Notes: a model not told the origin generated them from the sequence alone. DNA of 64,000 bases from an uncultured Planctomycetaceae bacterium (GCA_913031625.1 CAJWGB010000002.1:23465-87464), one strand, 5' to 3'; numbered from the stretch's first letter, positions 43,992 to 53,338 are shown. Program-made: numbers and translations.

Positions 43992-44464
43992 GGCGTTTGC
44001 AGGGCAGTTAGGGCGGCTTTTATTCTGCCATGAAACCAGCCCATGTCACGCGATTCTGGCAATTTGCAGAGTTCCGGTGGAATGCGGCAGTGAGGCTGGT
44101 GAGGTTGCGCGGGTTTGGAAGAACGCCTGCTGCCGGAGGCGGTTCAAAGAGCACCCGTCTGGAGTTGCCACACCGGGTGAATGGAGGCCCCGGCCCGGTT
44201 CGGCGCAGTCTTTCCCACGGAGCCCGACCTAAGGCGATTAGCCTTAGGCAATGAGGGCGCAGTTCTTTCTCTTCTCCCGCAAGAAGTATCAAAATGCTCT
44301 GCTGGACTTGCTGAAAACGGTTCGATACTATCCCGCGTTCGCCTTTTCCAACGCGCCTCAGGTTTGCGCTGAACTGTCTCAGTGCGGGCGTCTGGATATT
44401 CACCCTTAATTTGGATGTGGCCCACCCTGCTGGGTGAGGACGCATATCTTAGGCCCGATTAACC
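43992..44464. other. Divergent intergenic region before rpsA, 473 bases
   Basis: It contains repeat copy B and the promoters of the phosphoesterase and rpsA. No gene supported. Confidence 0.4.
44221..44263 (+). repeat. Dispersed palindromic repeat, type 1 copy B
   Basis: AGCCCGACCTAAGGCGATTA... contains CCTAAGGC-GATTA-GCCTTAGG, a perfect 8-bp stem. Relative to copy A the G/C pair in the stem has become A/T on both sides, so pairing is kept. Confidence 0.8.
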
Positions 44465-46279
44465 ATGGTAGACCAGAATCTCGTCCGCGAATTCGCGGTT
44501 GACGACGACGAACTCAACTCAATCCTCCAGGGAATGGAGGAAGGGACGCTCGAAAAGACACTCGAAGAAGAAGCCAAGACCTACGACATCAACGACATCC
44601 TCGAAGGAACAGTCGTCCGCGTTGATGATGAGGAAGTGGTTGTTGACATTGGTTACAAGAGTGAAGGAGTCGTACAGCGTGACGAGTGGGAAGAAGGGGA
44701 GATTCTTCCAAAGCCCGGCGAACAAATTGAAGTTCTGCTGGAAGAATTTGAAGACTCTATTGGCCTGATTGTTCTTTCCAAGAACAAGGCTCAGCGCATC
44801 CGCGACTGGATGGAGTTCATCAGCAAGCATCAGGAAAACGATGTTGTCCGCGGCCCTGTTCAGCGCAAGATCAAAGGTGGTCTGCTGGTTCTGATGGGGC
44901 GCGAGATGGACGGCGACAAAGTCGTCAGCAACGGTGTCAGTGTATTCCTGCCGGCCAGTCAGGTTGACGTGCGACGTCCACCGGATATTGCCAACTACAT
45001 TGGGCAGGAAATTGAGTGCATGATCCTCAAGATCGATGAAGCTCGAAAGAACATCGTCGTTTCCCGCCGCCGCCTGATCGAAGAAGAACGCGATCGACAG
45101 AAGAAAGAACTGCTCAAGGTTCTGGAAGTTGGTGCCCTGCGAAAAGGTACCGTCAAGAACATTGCCGACTTCGGTGCGTTCGTTGACCTTGGTGGTATTG
45201 ACGGGCTGCTGCACATCACGGACATGAGCTGGAGCCGTATCTCTCATCCGACGGAGATGGTGAAGATCGATGACGAAATCGAAGTCATGGTTCTGAACAT
45301 CGACTACGAGAAAGAGAAGATTGCTCTGGGTCTGAAGCAGAAGACTGCCAGCCCATGGGAAAACATCACCGAGAAGTACCCGCAAGGCAGCCGCATTCAG
45401 GGTCAGGTGGTCAACGTTCTGTCTTACGGTGCCTTCGTCAAACTCGAAGATGGTATCGAAGGTCTTGTGCACATCAGTGAGATGTCATGGGTCCGCCGCA
45501 TCAATCATCCCAGCGAGCTGGTGCAGATTGGTGACGACGTTGAAGTCATGGTGCTTGGTATCAACGAAGACAAGCAGGAAATCTCTCTCGGCATGAAGCA
45601 GACTCAGGACAATCCCTGGGACAGCGTTGCCGACAAGTATCCTGTGGGTGCCAAGGTCAAGGGAACCGTCCGCAACCTCACCAACTACGGTGCGTTCATT
45701 GAGCTGGAAGAGGGAGTCGACGGACTGCTGCACATCAGCGACATGTCATGGACTCGCAAGATCTCTCACTCCAACGAGATGCTCAAAAAGGGCGAGCCGC
45801 TGGAATGCGAAATCCTGTCTGTGGATCAGGAACGTCGACGTATTGCTCTGGGTCTGAAGCAGCTTGACGATGACCCATGGGAAACAACGATTCCCGATGC
45901 TTACACTCCGGGCAAGACGGTCAAAGGCAAGGTTACCAAGATTACCAACTTCGGTGTCTTTGTTGAGCTGGAAGACGAGCTGGAAGGCCTGCTGCACGTC
46001 AGCGAGCTGTCAGACGACAAGGTTGAACATCCGGAAGCCATGGTCAATGTTGGCGATGAACTGGAAGTTCGCATCCTTCGCGTCGACACAGCTGATCGTA
46101 AGATCGGGCTGAGCTGTCGTTCGGACGAAGAGATTCGTGAAGCAGCCGCAGCGGAAGCTGCGGAAGCGGCCGCTTCTCCAGCACGCAAGACCGAAGAGCT
46201 GAAGGGTGGAATGGGAGACGCTTCCAAGCCACTGTTCAGCCTCGGCGGCGACGCGGAAGAAGGCGATTCCGACGAGTAA
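44465..46279 (+). CDS. rpsA: 30S ribosomal protein S1 (six S1 domains)
   Basis: The 604-residue protein has an acidic N-terminus and six S1 (OB-fold) repeats starting near residues 45, 125, 220, 305, 390 and 475; the last four carry the best RNA-binding motifs (NIADFGAFVDLGGIDGLLHITDMSW, NVLSYGAFVKLEDGIEGLVHISEMSW, NLTNYGAFIELEEGVDGLLHISDMSW). The C-terminus is Ala/Glu-rich. It delivers mRNA to the 30S subunit. Codon use is of the highly expressed type (CGT, GGT, AAC). Followed by an intrinsic terminator. Confidence 0.96.
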   Translation: MVDQNLVREFAVDDDELNSILQGMEEGTLEKTLEEEAKTYDINDILEGTVVRVDDEEVVVDIGYKSEGVVQRDEWEEGEILPKPGEQIEVLLEEFEDSIGLIVLSKNKAQRIRDWMEFISKHQENDVVRGPVQRKIKGGLLVLMGREMDGDKVVSNGVSVFLPASQVDVRRPPDIANYIGQEIECMILKIDEARKNIVVSRRRLIEEERDRQKKELLKVLEVGALRKGTVKNIADFGAFVDLGGIDGLLHITDMSWSRISHPTEMVKIDDEIEVMVLNIDYEKEKIALGLKQKTASPWENITEKYPQGSRIQGQVVNVLSYGAFVKLEDGIEGLVHISEMSWVRRINHPSELVQIGDDVEVMVLGINEDKQEISLGMKQTQDNPWDSVADKYPVGAKVKGTVRNLTNYGAFIELEEGVDGLLHISDMSWTRKISHSNEMLKKGEPLECEILSVDQERRRIALGLKQLDDDPWETTIPDAYTPGKTVKGKVTKITNFGVFVELEDELEGLLHVSELSDDKVEHPEAMVNVGDELEVRILRVDTADRKIGLSCRSDEEIREAAAAEAAEAAASPARKTEELKGGMGDASKPLFSLGGDAEEGDSDE

Positions 46280-46303
46280 TCGATCGGGATCAATCTGAGC
46301 AAC

Positions 46304-46334
46304 AAAGACCTCGGCGGGTTCCGTCGAGGTCTTT
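46304..46334 (+). terminator. Rho-independent terminator of rpsA
   Basis: AAAGACCTCG...CGAGGTCTTTT with additional pairing (GCGGG/CCGT) inside, 25 bases after the rpsA stop. Confidence 0.88.
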
Positions 46335-46341
46335 TCTATGC

Positions 46342-46384
46342 GCTGCGCACTGATTGTCTTAGGCTAGTCGCCTCAGGTCGAGCC
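46342..46384 (-). repeat. Dispersed palindromic repeat, type 1 copy C (degenerate)
   Basis: Same orientation as copy A, about 33 of 43 positions identical by eye; the stem is partly decayed (CCTGAGGC with GCCTAAGA). Confidence 0.6.
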
Positions 46385-46512
46385 CCGCACAATATGCATG
46401 TGTGTGTTGTTCGTTTCACCGGTAGCCGCAGACGCACGCGATTTGTGCTCTTCAGCGACAGCTTCTTTTTCTGCGGACCTCGCTTTGCTCGCCCAGGCCT
46501 GCTTCACCATGC

Positions 46513-49500
46513 TTACTCTACATAGGCGAACTCATTGAGCGAAAACAGCACCCGGCAGTAGCTCTGGAATGCTCGCAGCCGGGCTTCTTCCGGTGGAAGT
46601 GCTGCCACGCTGGAAACCTGTCGTGCCGACGCGAGGTAGTCTCTGGCACTGGCAACGTCTGCCCTCGACGCCACGCGATTCAACACCAGCTCAACGGCTC
46701 GCCGAATCCTGTCGTCTTCCGACATCCCGGCCAGCTTCTCGGCCAGCGCTTTGGTCTGTTGATCGACCAGGCCGGCATTCATCATCATCAGCGCCTGAGG
46801 TGCGACGGTTGAGGTCTGGCGTTGGCCTGCTGGAACCGCCGGATCCGGGAAGTCAAAAGTCTGCAGGACGTCATAGACGGCGCTGCGAACCACGGGCAGA
46901 TAAACAGATCGCCGGTGATTGTCATACTCGTTCGTGATCGTCGTTCCGGAGCTTGTCACATAACTGCGGTTGGCCGCTTTGAGGACTGTACCTCCCATGG
47001 TCAGGTCGAGCCCCGTGCCAAGGCTTACCAGTGAATCTCGAACTTCTTCACCGGAAAGTCGCCTCCGTCGGAATCGCCAAAGCAACTTGTTCTGAGGGTC
47101 AGTCTTCTCCGCTTTCTGTGAGTATTGCGTGCTCATCTGGTAGGTGTTGCTCAACATCATCAGACGATGCAGCCGCTTCAGCGATCCACCCTGTCCCTGA
47201 AACCGCACGGCCAGCCAGTCCAGAAGTTCCGGATGTGTGGGTGCTTCTCCCAGTAGACCGAAGTTATCAACGGATGGGGCGAGGCCTCGTCCAAACCGCC
47301 ATGACCAGACTCGATTGACAATGACGCGCCATGTCAGCGGATGATTCGTCTGAGTCATCCACTTTGCCATCTGCAGGCGACCGCTTTGTTTCTCCGGAAT
47401 CGCCAGAGAGGTCAAAAGTGCAGCGCGGCTGTCAGGGTCTCGGTGTCGATCAGAGAACACTCGCAGGAACCGTCTGGGAGCAACTTTCCCAAGCGCGATG
47501 TGACTTCCGCGCAGGTGAATCTTCAGGTCTTCCGGATTGCCCTCGGTCAGTCCCATGGCCACGTCGAACTTTGGTCGTGATTCTTTTAGCTGGGCGACCC
47601 GCTGCATGAGGGATGTCAATTCCGCAGCATCAGCAGCAGGCAGGCTGGAGGGAGTGATGTCGGACGGGCCAGCCAATGGAGACGGCGCCGCAATGAGCTC
47701 TTTACGTGCTGGTTCATCATCCAGAAGTCTTGCAAAGAGTTGAGCTGTCTGTGTGATGTTCCGGGGAGGCTTCTCTCGAACCAGTGTCTGAAGTGCTTCC
47801 GGCAGGTCCGGAAGCTGTTGCAGCATCACTTCCGCGGACTGCTCAAAGAACTCGTCCGGCTTTTCTGCCAGGGACAGCCATCCGCGGAACAGAACAAACT
47901 GCTCGTGTTTACCGTCTGCGATCTCTTTCAGCAGCCGGGACCATTCCGACACCAGCGCCAGCCGGACGCCATGTCGCGCAGCGATTGAAGTCATCGACTG
48001 AGGAGCAGCCACGTCAAATGGCCACTTCGCATCGCCCGGATCAAAGACAAGCAGAAGACGATCGATGTGTGGGTGTACCTGAGCGGAATCAATTCGAATC
48101 GTGTTCACACCCTCATTCAGCTCAAATCGACCAGCTGGAAACCAACGCTGACCGTCGGGATACCAGCTGCCTGTGACCTGTTCGACGACGGATTCTTCGA
48201 TGATGTTTCCGTTAATGACCAGTTTGGCGGGGCGGCTTTGAGCTGCGGCATGGCGTATCTCCAGCTGATACCAGCCGGGTTTGTCAACGCGAACGTCGTA
48301 CTCCATGAACCCGGCACCTCGGGTACCTGTGATCCCGATGCCTTCTCCGTAGCCAGTTGAAAGTTTCTCCACGTTACCACGATGAAAATGCTCCGCTTCA
48401 ATTCTCAGAAAGCCATTTGTCACGACAAGCGGATCGGCTGATTGTGGGACGGCAGCCTGGCGTGGGAGTGACTGAATTCGGTCAAACTCCTGCGCTGCCA
48501 GCAGGTATCCGGCGAGATTCTGCTGCTGATGTGCTGCGATTCTATCTCGATGAGCATTCTTCAGTGCGGCGATCGCCGTTTCTGTGCTGCTGACCTCCTC
48601 GTCTGTCTCTTCAATCCTGCGGCTGACTGCCTTCGAAACCAGCGGACGTTCATACCAGACGGCCACGACCTTGTGGTTCTCCATCGTCTTGCTGCTTTTG
48701 AAGATACCGGCCAGTGAGTAGTAGTCTTCCGTGGGAATCGGATCGAACTTGTGGTCATGGCACCGGGCGCATCCCAGTGTCAGTCCCATGAAGGTCTGGC
48801 CCATTGTGTTAAGCTGTTCGTCAATGATGTCCATCTGCATTTTCATGGGGTCATCTTCGGCCAGCATCTTTGGACCGATGGCAAGGAATCCGGTGGCGAT
48901 GAACCGATCTATGTTGTCCTGATCGTCTTCCGGTGCCGGTAGCAGATCTCCGGCGAGCTGTTCCTGGACAAACCGAGCGTACGGCTTGTCATTATTCATC
49001 GCGCGGATCACGTAGTCGCGATAACGAAACGCGTTGGCGTAGGAGAGATTCTCATCGAGTCCGTTAGAGTCTGCGTACCGTGCGACATCCAGCCAGTGAC
49101 GTCCCCAGCGCTCGCCGTAGCGCGGTGATGCCAGCAGTCTGTCTATGACTTTTGCAAAGGCGTCCTGAGAATCGTCCGCGACAAAGGCGGCCGTTTCTTC
49201 GGGAGTCGGAGGCAGTCCTGTCAGATCAAACGTCGCGCGGCGAATGAGCATTCTCCTGTCTGCGGGAGGAGCTGGCTTGAGTCCGTGCTGCTGCAGCTGC
49301 CTGAGCACAAACTCGTCGATAGGACTGATGGCCCAGGCATTCCCACTGTGCGGCACCTTCACATGAGAGAGCGGCCGCCATGCCCAGTGCTCTAACTGTT
49401 TGCTGGTGAAGGGCATAATGCCCTGTGCGCTGGCACCTGCATCCGCGGACTCTGGTTCGGAGTCTGGCCAGGGGGCTCCCATTTCGACCCATTGCGTAAA

Positions 49501-49824
49501 GTCCACCACCTGATTCGACGGCAGCTTCTCGCGTGGAGGCATCTTGATGAATTCGTCGTGCTGGATGGCACTAATCAGCAGCGACTGATCCGGTTTGCCA
49601 GGCTTCAGTGCCGGCCCGAGCTTGCCGCCGCGAATCATGCCCGCCCGACTGGACAGGTCGAGTCCATTCTCAGGGTCTTCTGAGTTGTGACATTCGAGGC
49701 ATCGTTCAGCGAGTACGGGGCGAATCTTTGTCTCGAAGAATGCTGACTGTTCAGCAGTTGGCGAATCCTGAGCACTCACAGGAGTGGGGCAGGAGAGGAT
49801 CAAGGCTAACCAGAGGCGGGACAT
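46513..49824 (-). CDS. Secreted cytochrome/DUF1549/DUF1553 protein with CBM-like insert
   Basis: The 1103-residue protein has a signal peptide (MSRLWLALILSCPTPVSAQ), a planctomycete cytochrome C domain with CLECH (about residues 40-110, ending IKMPP), DUF1549/PSCyt2 (about 165-375, with a second heme-like motif CARCHDHKFDPIP), a central beta-sandwich resembling a carbohydrate-binding module (about 480-600, FLRIEAEHFHRGNVEK... WYQLEIRHAAA... GVNTIRIDSAQ), and DUF1553/PSD1 (about 820-1080). The family is abundant in planctomycetes and usually paired with DUF1501; here it stands alone. Role unknown, possibly polysaccharide binding with redox function in the periplasm. Confidence 0.92.
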   Translation of the reverse strand: MSRLWLALILSCPTPVSAQDSPTAEQSAFFETKIRPVLAERCLECHNSEDPENGLDLSSRAGMIRGGKLGPALKPGKPDQSLLISAIQHDEFIKMPPREKLPSNQVVDFTQWVEMGAPWPDSEPESADAGASAQGIMPFTSKQLEHWAWRPLSHVKVPHSGNAWAISPIDEFVLRQLQQHGLKPAPPADRRMLIRRATFDLTGLPPTPEETAAFVADDSQDAFAKVIDRLLASPRYGERWGRHWLDVARYADSNGLDENLSYANAFRYRDYVIRAMNNDKPYARFVQEQLAGDLLPAPEDDQDNIDRFIATGFLAIGPKMLAEDDPMKMQMDIIDEQLNTMGQTFMGLTLGCARCHDHKFDPIPTEDYYSLAGIFKSSKTMENHKVVAVWYERPLVSKAVSRRIEETDEEVSSTETAIAALKNAHRDRIAAHQQQNLAGYLLAAQEFDRIQSLPRQAAVPQSADPLVVTNGFLRIEAEHFHRGNVEKLSTGYGEGIGITGTRGAGFMEYDVRVDKPGWYQLEIRHAAAQSRPAKLVINGNIIEESVVEQVTGSWYPDGQRWFPAGRFELNEGVNTIRIDSAQVHPHIDRLLLVFDPGDAKWPFDVAAPQSMTSIAARHGVRLALVSEWSRLLKEIADGKHEQFVLFRGWLSLAEKPDEFFEQSAEVMLQQLPDLPEALQTLVREKPPRNITQTAQLFARLLDDEPARKELIAAPSPLAGPSDITPSSLPAADAAELTSLMQRVAQLKESRPKFDVAMGLTEGNPEDLKIHLRGSHIALGKVAPRRFLRVFSDRHRDPDSRAALLTSLAIPEKQSGRLQMAKWMTQTNHPLTWRVIVNRVWSWRFGRGLAPSVDNFGLLGEAPTHPELLDWLAVRFQGQGGSLKRLHRLMMLSNTYQMSTQYSQKAEKTDPQNKLLWRFRRRRLSGEEVRDSLVSLGTGLDLTMGGTVLKAANRSYVTSSGTTITNEYDNHRRSVYLPVVRSAVYDVLQTFDFPDPAVPAGQRQTSTVAPQALMMMNAGLVDQQTKALAEKLAGMSEDDRIRRAVELVLNRVASRADVASARDYLASARQVSSVAALPPEEARLRAFQSYCRVLFSLNEFAYVE

Positions 49825-50054
49825 GGCAGGAGGGCTGTCAGGCAGGCAGGAAGTATCTCCAGAGTAAGTTGTCCGAGTGCAGAATAACAGGCTTTCCTTG
49901 CGCGACCATGGGCGAGCAGCCCAAACACGACCACGCCGGGCTCTGTCCCCGGGTTCTGCGAGTCCGGGCTCCCTGTAGCGACACTCGCCAAAGCGTGGGC
50001 CGATACGTCGTCCAGATCGGGTAAGCTGTGAATTTCCGCTGTACGATTTACGAG

Positions 50055-50082
50055 GTCCGCCGTCTGGCGACGACAGCTAAAT
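50055..50082. repeat. Dispersed repeat, type 2 copy 1
   Basis: GTCCGCCGTCTGGCGACGAC... matches 26 of 28 bases of the copy at 52171, same orientation. It lies 39 bases beyond the stop of the alpha/beta hydrolase gene. Confidence 0.75.
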
Positions 50083-50120
50083 CTCGAATGGAAAGAACTC
50101 TGGCTGGAGTGCAGGGGCAA

Positions 50121-52085
50121 TCAGAGTTTCCAGCTTTCTGCGTCAGTCGTTTTTAGCTGAGTACTCTTGCTCAGCAGGCGGTAAACCGAGTGAGTAAACT
50201 CATAGGCCGATTCAAGTTTCTCCAGATCCAGCGTATCCCCGGCCCCGGTTCGGCCTCCGGCTATCGTAAGCCTGCGCGGAGCGATCAGGCTCGCAAGTTG
50301 AGGAATGTCGCCGGCCAACGGAAGGATGTGTGGAATGATCGTGCCCAAACGCTGCTTTTCGAATGGCTTGTCGGACACAAACGATGTCAGTCCATTAACA
50401 AGAATCGTGTCTGTAATGCGAGAGTCAGTGATAGCGGCCAGCAGCGCAGGGATTGCCGCGGCACCAGATCCAATCACAGCAACTCGATCTGCTGGGTGTT
50501 TTTTCAGGACCGCGTCCAGCGCAAAGCTGATGTCATTCATCCACATGCCAGCTAATGGCCTGCCGATCCAGAAACTCCATTCGGCTGAGTTATGATCTGG
50601 CGCACGTCCGATTGAGTCCGGGTTCACCGCATTGCCTGCGGTTGCCGTCAGATCCAGTGTGACGATTCTCCAGCCCTCTTTCCGGAGTCTGGCTGTAGTC
50701 CTGCCGGTGGATGCCTTTACTCCGGCGTCAATGTCCAGGACAACGCAGACGCCTTTCGAGCCACTCTCGTCTGCTCGAGCATTCAGCGGGATCCTGTTGG
50801 TCGGGTTGCATGTGAAGTCGTCGCCATTCCATTCGACTGAGCCCGCTTTGGTGCGTGCATCCTGATTCAGAGCTTTCCTGAGACCATCAAGAATCAACTG
50901 CCGTTCGGCCATCCATTGGTTGCGATGATCCGGAGCATCAAGAGATGACAGGGTGTGCTTACCTTTTGCTGCGGCAAACTCAGGAAGTGTCATGAATTCG
51001 TCGGGGCGAGATTCGCCCGGGAAACATCGCAGTACTTCTGCCGGCTCAGTCTTGATTTCCGGTTCAGGAATTGGACTGCCATCTCCCTTTCCTTTCAGAT
51101 GGAGCGTCATCCAGCCGTACATGGCTTCACGCATCGGTTGGTGATAGTCGTGTTTCCAGTCGAACGTGGCGTGAGTAATGTTCTGCTGTTGGCTGTACAG
51201 TTCAAAGACGGCTCGCGCTTTGGCGATTGATTTGCGTGCTTCTCCGATCGAAAACTGAAACGCGTCTTTGGTGGCGTTAATTACCATCAGGCCGCGTGGC
51301 GCCACGAGCGAGAGGATGCCCCATTCTTCAGTGAACTTAATCGCGCCCGGCACGACCTCACACATACAGCAGGCAGCTCCGAGGTACGCTCTGTAGGTTC
51401 CGACAGAGCAAACGGGAACCACACACTTGAATCGTTCCTCGAAGGCTCCAGCGTACATGGTCTGGTTGCCGCCTCCACTGCACCCCGTGATGCCAAGCCG
51501 ATCAGGGTCTACTTCCGGACGGGACTGCAGGTAGTCAGCAGCGCGCATGTTTTCGTAAACCTGAATGCCTGAGAGAGGTTTGCCCACTGGAAGCAGGGTG
51601 GCGCCTGCCATTTCACCGTGATATTCCCCAAGCGCTTTCCCGAGTCCTCGTTCACCTGCTCCAAAGGCGTCCACCATCAGCACAAAGAATCCAAGTTTCG
51701 CGAGTCCAATGCAGCGGGCCTGGACGACAGGTTCGGACTTCGCAAGACGCCAGTGTCCGTGGACACATAACACGGCCGGAAGTTTTCCGGGCTTGTCAGG
51801 AACGTATGCGTTTGCAGTCATGCGGATACCAGGCATTGTCTGCAGTGTCAGACGCTCCACTCGATAGCCGTCCTGATGCATGGTGCCGTGAATGACCGGA
51901 TCCAGTGGGCATTTCTGATTCGGGAATCCGCCCCAGGCGTCGATTAGATTCTGGCGGAGTGTGGTGCGTTGTTGCTTCCATTCGTCCACAGATTCTGCGG
52001 GACGATCGTTGGTGCGAAGCCTGTCTGCTTCAGCACGCACATACGAGAGGAATGGGTGCTCACTTTGGCGCGAAGGTCTCTGCAT
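50121..52085 (-). CDS. Acetylxylan-esterase-like protein with tandem alpha/beta-hydrolase domains
   Basis: The 654-residue protein has no signal peptide. The first half is an alpha/beta hydrolase of the acetylxylan esterase/dienelactone hydrolase-like type: LPAVLCVHGHWRLAKSEP (oxyanion region), LVMVDAFGAGERG-like strand and nucleophile elbow GITGCSGGGNQT (Ser near 197). The second half (about 430-650) repeats the fold: GVCVVLDIDAGVKASTG, WRIVTLDLTATAG and an elbow VAVIGSGAAAIPALLAA, which also has a Ser, and IAPRRLTIAGGRTGAGD. Such two-domain proteins occur in planctomycetes and may deacetylate polysaccharides; substrate unknown. The gene is bracketed by direct copies of the type 2 repeat. 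Confidence 0.85.
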   Translation of the reverse strand: MQRPSRQSEHPFLSYVRAEADRLRTNDRPAESVDEWKQQRTTLRQNLIDAWGGFPNQKCPLDPVIHGTMHQDGYRVERLTLQTMPGIRMTANAYVPDKPGKLPAVLCVHGHWRLAKSEPVVQARCIGLAKLGFFVLMVDAFGAGERGLGKALGEYHGEMAGATLLPVGKPLSGIQVYENMRAADYLQSRPEVDPDRLGITGCSGGGNQTMYAGAFEERFKCVVPVCSVGTYRAYLGAACCMCEVVPGAIKFTEEWGILSLVAPRGLMVINATKDAFQFSIGEARKSIAKARAVFELYSQQQNITHATFDWKHDYHQPMREAMYGWMTLHLKGKGDGSPIPEPEIKTEPAEVLRCFPGESRPDEFMTLPEFAAAKGKHTLSSLDAPDHRNQWMAERQLILDGLRKALNQDARTKAGSVEWNGDDFTCNPTNRIPLNARADESGSKGVCVVLDIDAGVKASTGRTTARLRKEGWRIVTLDLTATAGNAVNPDSIGRAPDHNSAEWSFWIGRPLAGMWMNDISFALDAVLKKHPADRVAVIGSGAAAIPALLAAITDSRITDTILVNGLTSFVSDKPFEKQRLGTIIPHILPLAGDIPQLASLIAPRRLTIAGGRTGAGDTLDLEKLESAYEFTHSVYRLLSKSTQLKTTDAESWKL

Positions 52086-52170
52086 TGCGTCTCTCCTCTC
52101 TCTGAGCGTACGTGAGCGGTCACAATTTCACAACCAGCCCGGTGGCAGGATCACGAGGCAACAGTGCTGC

Positions 52171-52198
52171 GTCCGCCGTCTGGCGACGGCAGCTACAT
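52171..52198. repeat. Dispersed repeat, type 2 copy 2
   Basis: GTCCGCCGTCTGGCGACGGC... contains GCCGTC-TGGC-GACGGC, a perfect 6-bp stem. It lies 86 bases upstream of the hydrolase start. It resembles the REP-type palindromes of many planctomycete intergenic regions. Confidence 0.75.
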
Positions 52199-52282
52199 TT
52201 CCAGTGGCGGTGAGCAGAGAGGTTGCCGTGGACGGAATGGAAGGCCGTCGTAATCGGTTATGACTGGAGGGGGCGGGTGTTG

Positions 52283-53068
52283 TCAGGCTGCATCCGGCCA
52301 GAACAGCCGCAGTGCGTTGGCGGTGGTTGCTGCCGCCAGTTCCTCCGGTGTGACTCCGTGGACCTCGGCAAGGCATTCCGCCGTGTGCCTGACCCATGCC
52401 GGTTCATTTCGTTTGCCCCGCCGAGGATGTGGCGCAAGGTACGGTGCATCCGTTTCCACCAGCAGCCGATCCAGTGGCACAGTTTTGGCGACGGCGCGAA
52501 GTTCGTCGTTCTTGCGAAACGTAACCATGCCGGCAAACGAGATGTGCATCCCCATTTCTACACATGCAGCCGCCATTTCGGCATCGCCACAAAAGGAGTG
52601 CATGACGCCGTTCAGAGCCCCATCGCAGAAGTCCTCTTTCAACATTCGCAGGACGTCTGCCTCTGCCTCGCGGCAATGAACAATGAATGGACGGGAAATC
52701 TGACGCGAGTAGCTGAGGTGCAGCCGGAAGTACTCTTCCTGGGTCTCAATCGGTGCGAAGTCCCAGTATCGGTCGAGACCCGTTTCGCCAATTCCGACGA
52801 CGCGCGGGTGAGCAGCCAGTTTCTGAATCTGTTCCCAGTCGCTGGCGGTCGCCTCATGCGCGTAGTTGGGCTGAATTCCGACGACGGCCCACACGTTTTC
52901 GAAACGCTCGGCAAGAGCCACGGCCGCCTTACTGGTGGCCAGCGTGATTCCGATCGTCAACATGCGTTGGATATTGTCGGATTGGGCCCGACGGATGATT
53001 TCTTCCAGATCCTGCTCAAAAGCCTCTGCATCCAGATGGCAGTGTGTGTCGATAAGGGGAGCGTTCAT
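52283..53068 (-). CDS. tatD: TatD-family metal-dependent hydrolase/DNase
   Basis: ATG 53068 (MNAPLIDTHCHLDAEAF) is chosen because TatD proteins start at the THCHLD metal motif; the track start adds about 38 unlikely residues. The 261-residue TIM-barrel shows VGIGETGLDRYWD, FIVHCREAEADV, HSFCGDAEMA and LLVETDAPYLAPHPRRGKRNEP, all metal-ligand positions of the family. TatD proteins are 3-5 nucleases linked to DNA repair or fragmentation. Monocistronic; divergent from the DUF1501 operon. Confidence 0.93.
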   Translation of the reverse strand: MNAPLIDTHCHLDAEAFEQDLEEIIRRAQSDNIQRMLTIGITLATSKAAVALAERFENVWAVVGIQPNYAHEATASDWEQIQKLAAHPRVVGIGETGLDRYWDFAPIETQEEYFRLHLSYSRQISRPFIVHCREAEADVLRMLKEDFCDGALNGVMHSFCGDAEMAAACVEMGMHISFAGMVTFRKNDELRAVAKTVPLDRLLVETDAPYLAPHPRRGKRNEPAWVRHTAECLAEVHGVTPEELAAATTANALRLFWPDAA

Positions 53069-53183
53069 GGCGGGCATCATAGGATATGCTGGTCGAGTTG
53101 TGTCTGGGACATCTGGCAGGGCTGGATGGTTCCCCGGGCCAGGAAGAAGTGTACATGAGTTCATTATTCTGGCTAACGCCAAT

Positions 53184-53211
53184 TGACTTTGAGTTCTTGC
53201 ACGGTATACAT
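53184..53211 (+). promoter_or_regulatory. Candidate sigma-70 promoter of the DUF1501 operon
   Basis: TTGACT at 53184-53189 and TATACA at 53206-53211 are separated by 16 bases, about 127 bases before the DUF1501 start. The only good hexamer pair seen in the tatD-DUF1501 gap. Confidence 0.45.
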
Positions 53212-53338
53212 ATTCGTTTGAGTCTGGAGCCTCTTATCCTGAGAACCCCTCCAGATGCCCTCCCCCAAATCTCACCTTTCCTCCCTCCTCGTTCCGGCAA
53301 CACACACCGAAACACATTAAACCGTAACGGAGTTGATT

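Noticed and set aside
43138-44263. Inverted repeat pair around the metallophosphoesterase as ends of an insertion sequence
   Set aside because: The gene between is not a transposase, the repeat is itself palindromic, and a third copy lies outside; a REP-type family fits better.
44519-45472. 317-residue ORF antisense to rpsA
   Set aside because: It is the reverse-frame shadow of repeated S1 domains; no domain, start signal or promoter, and rpsA is certain.
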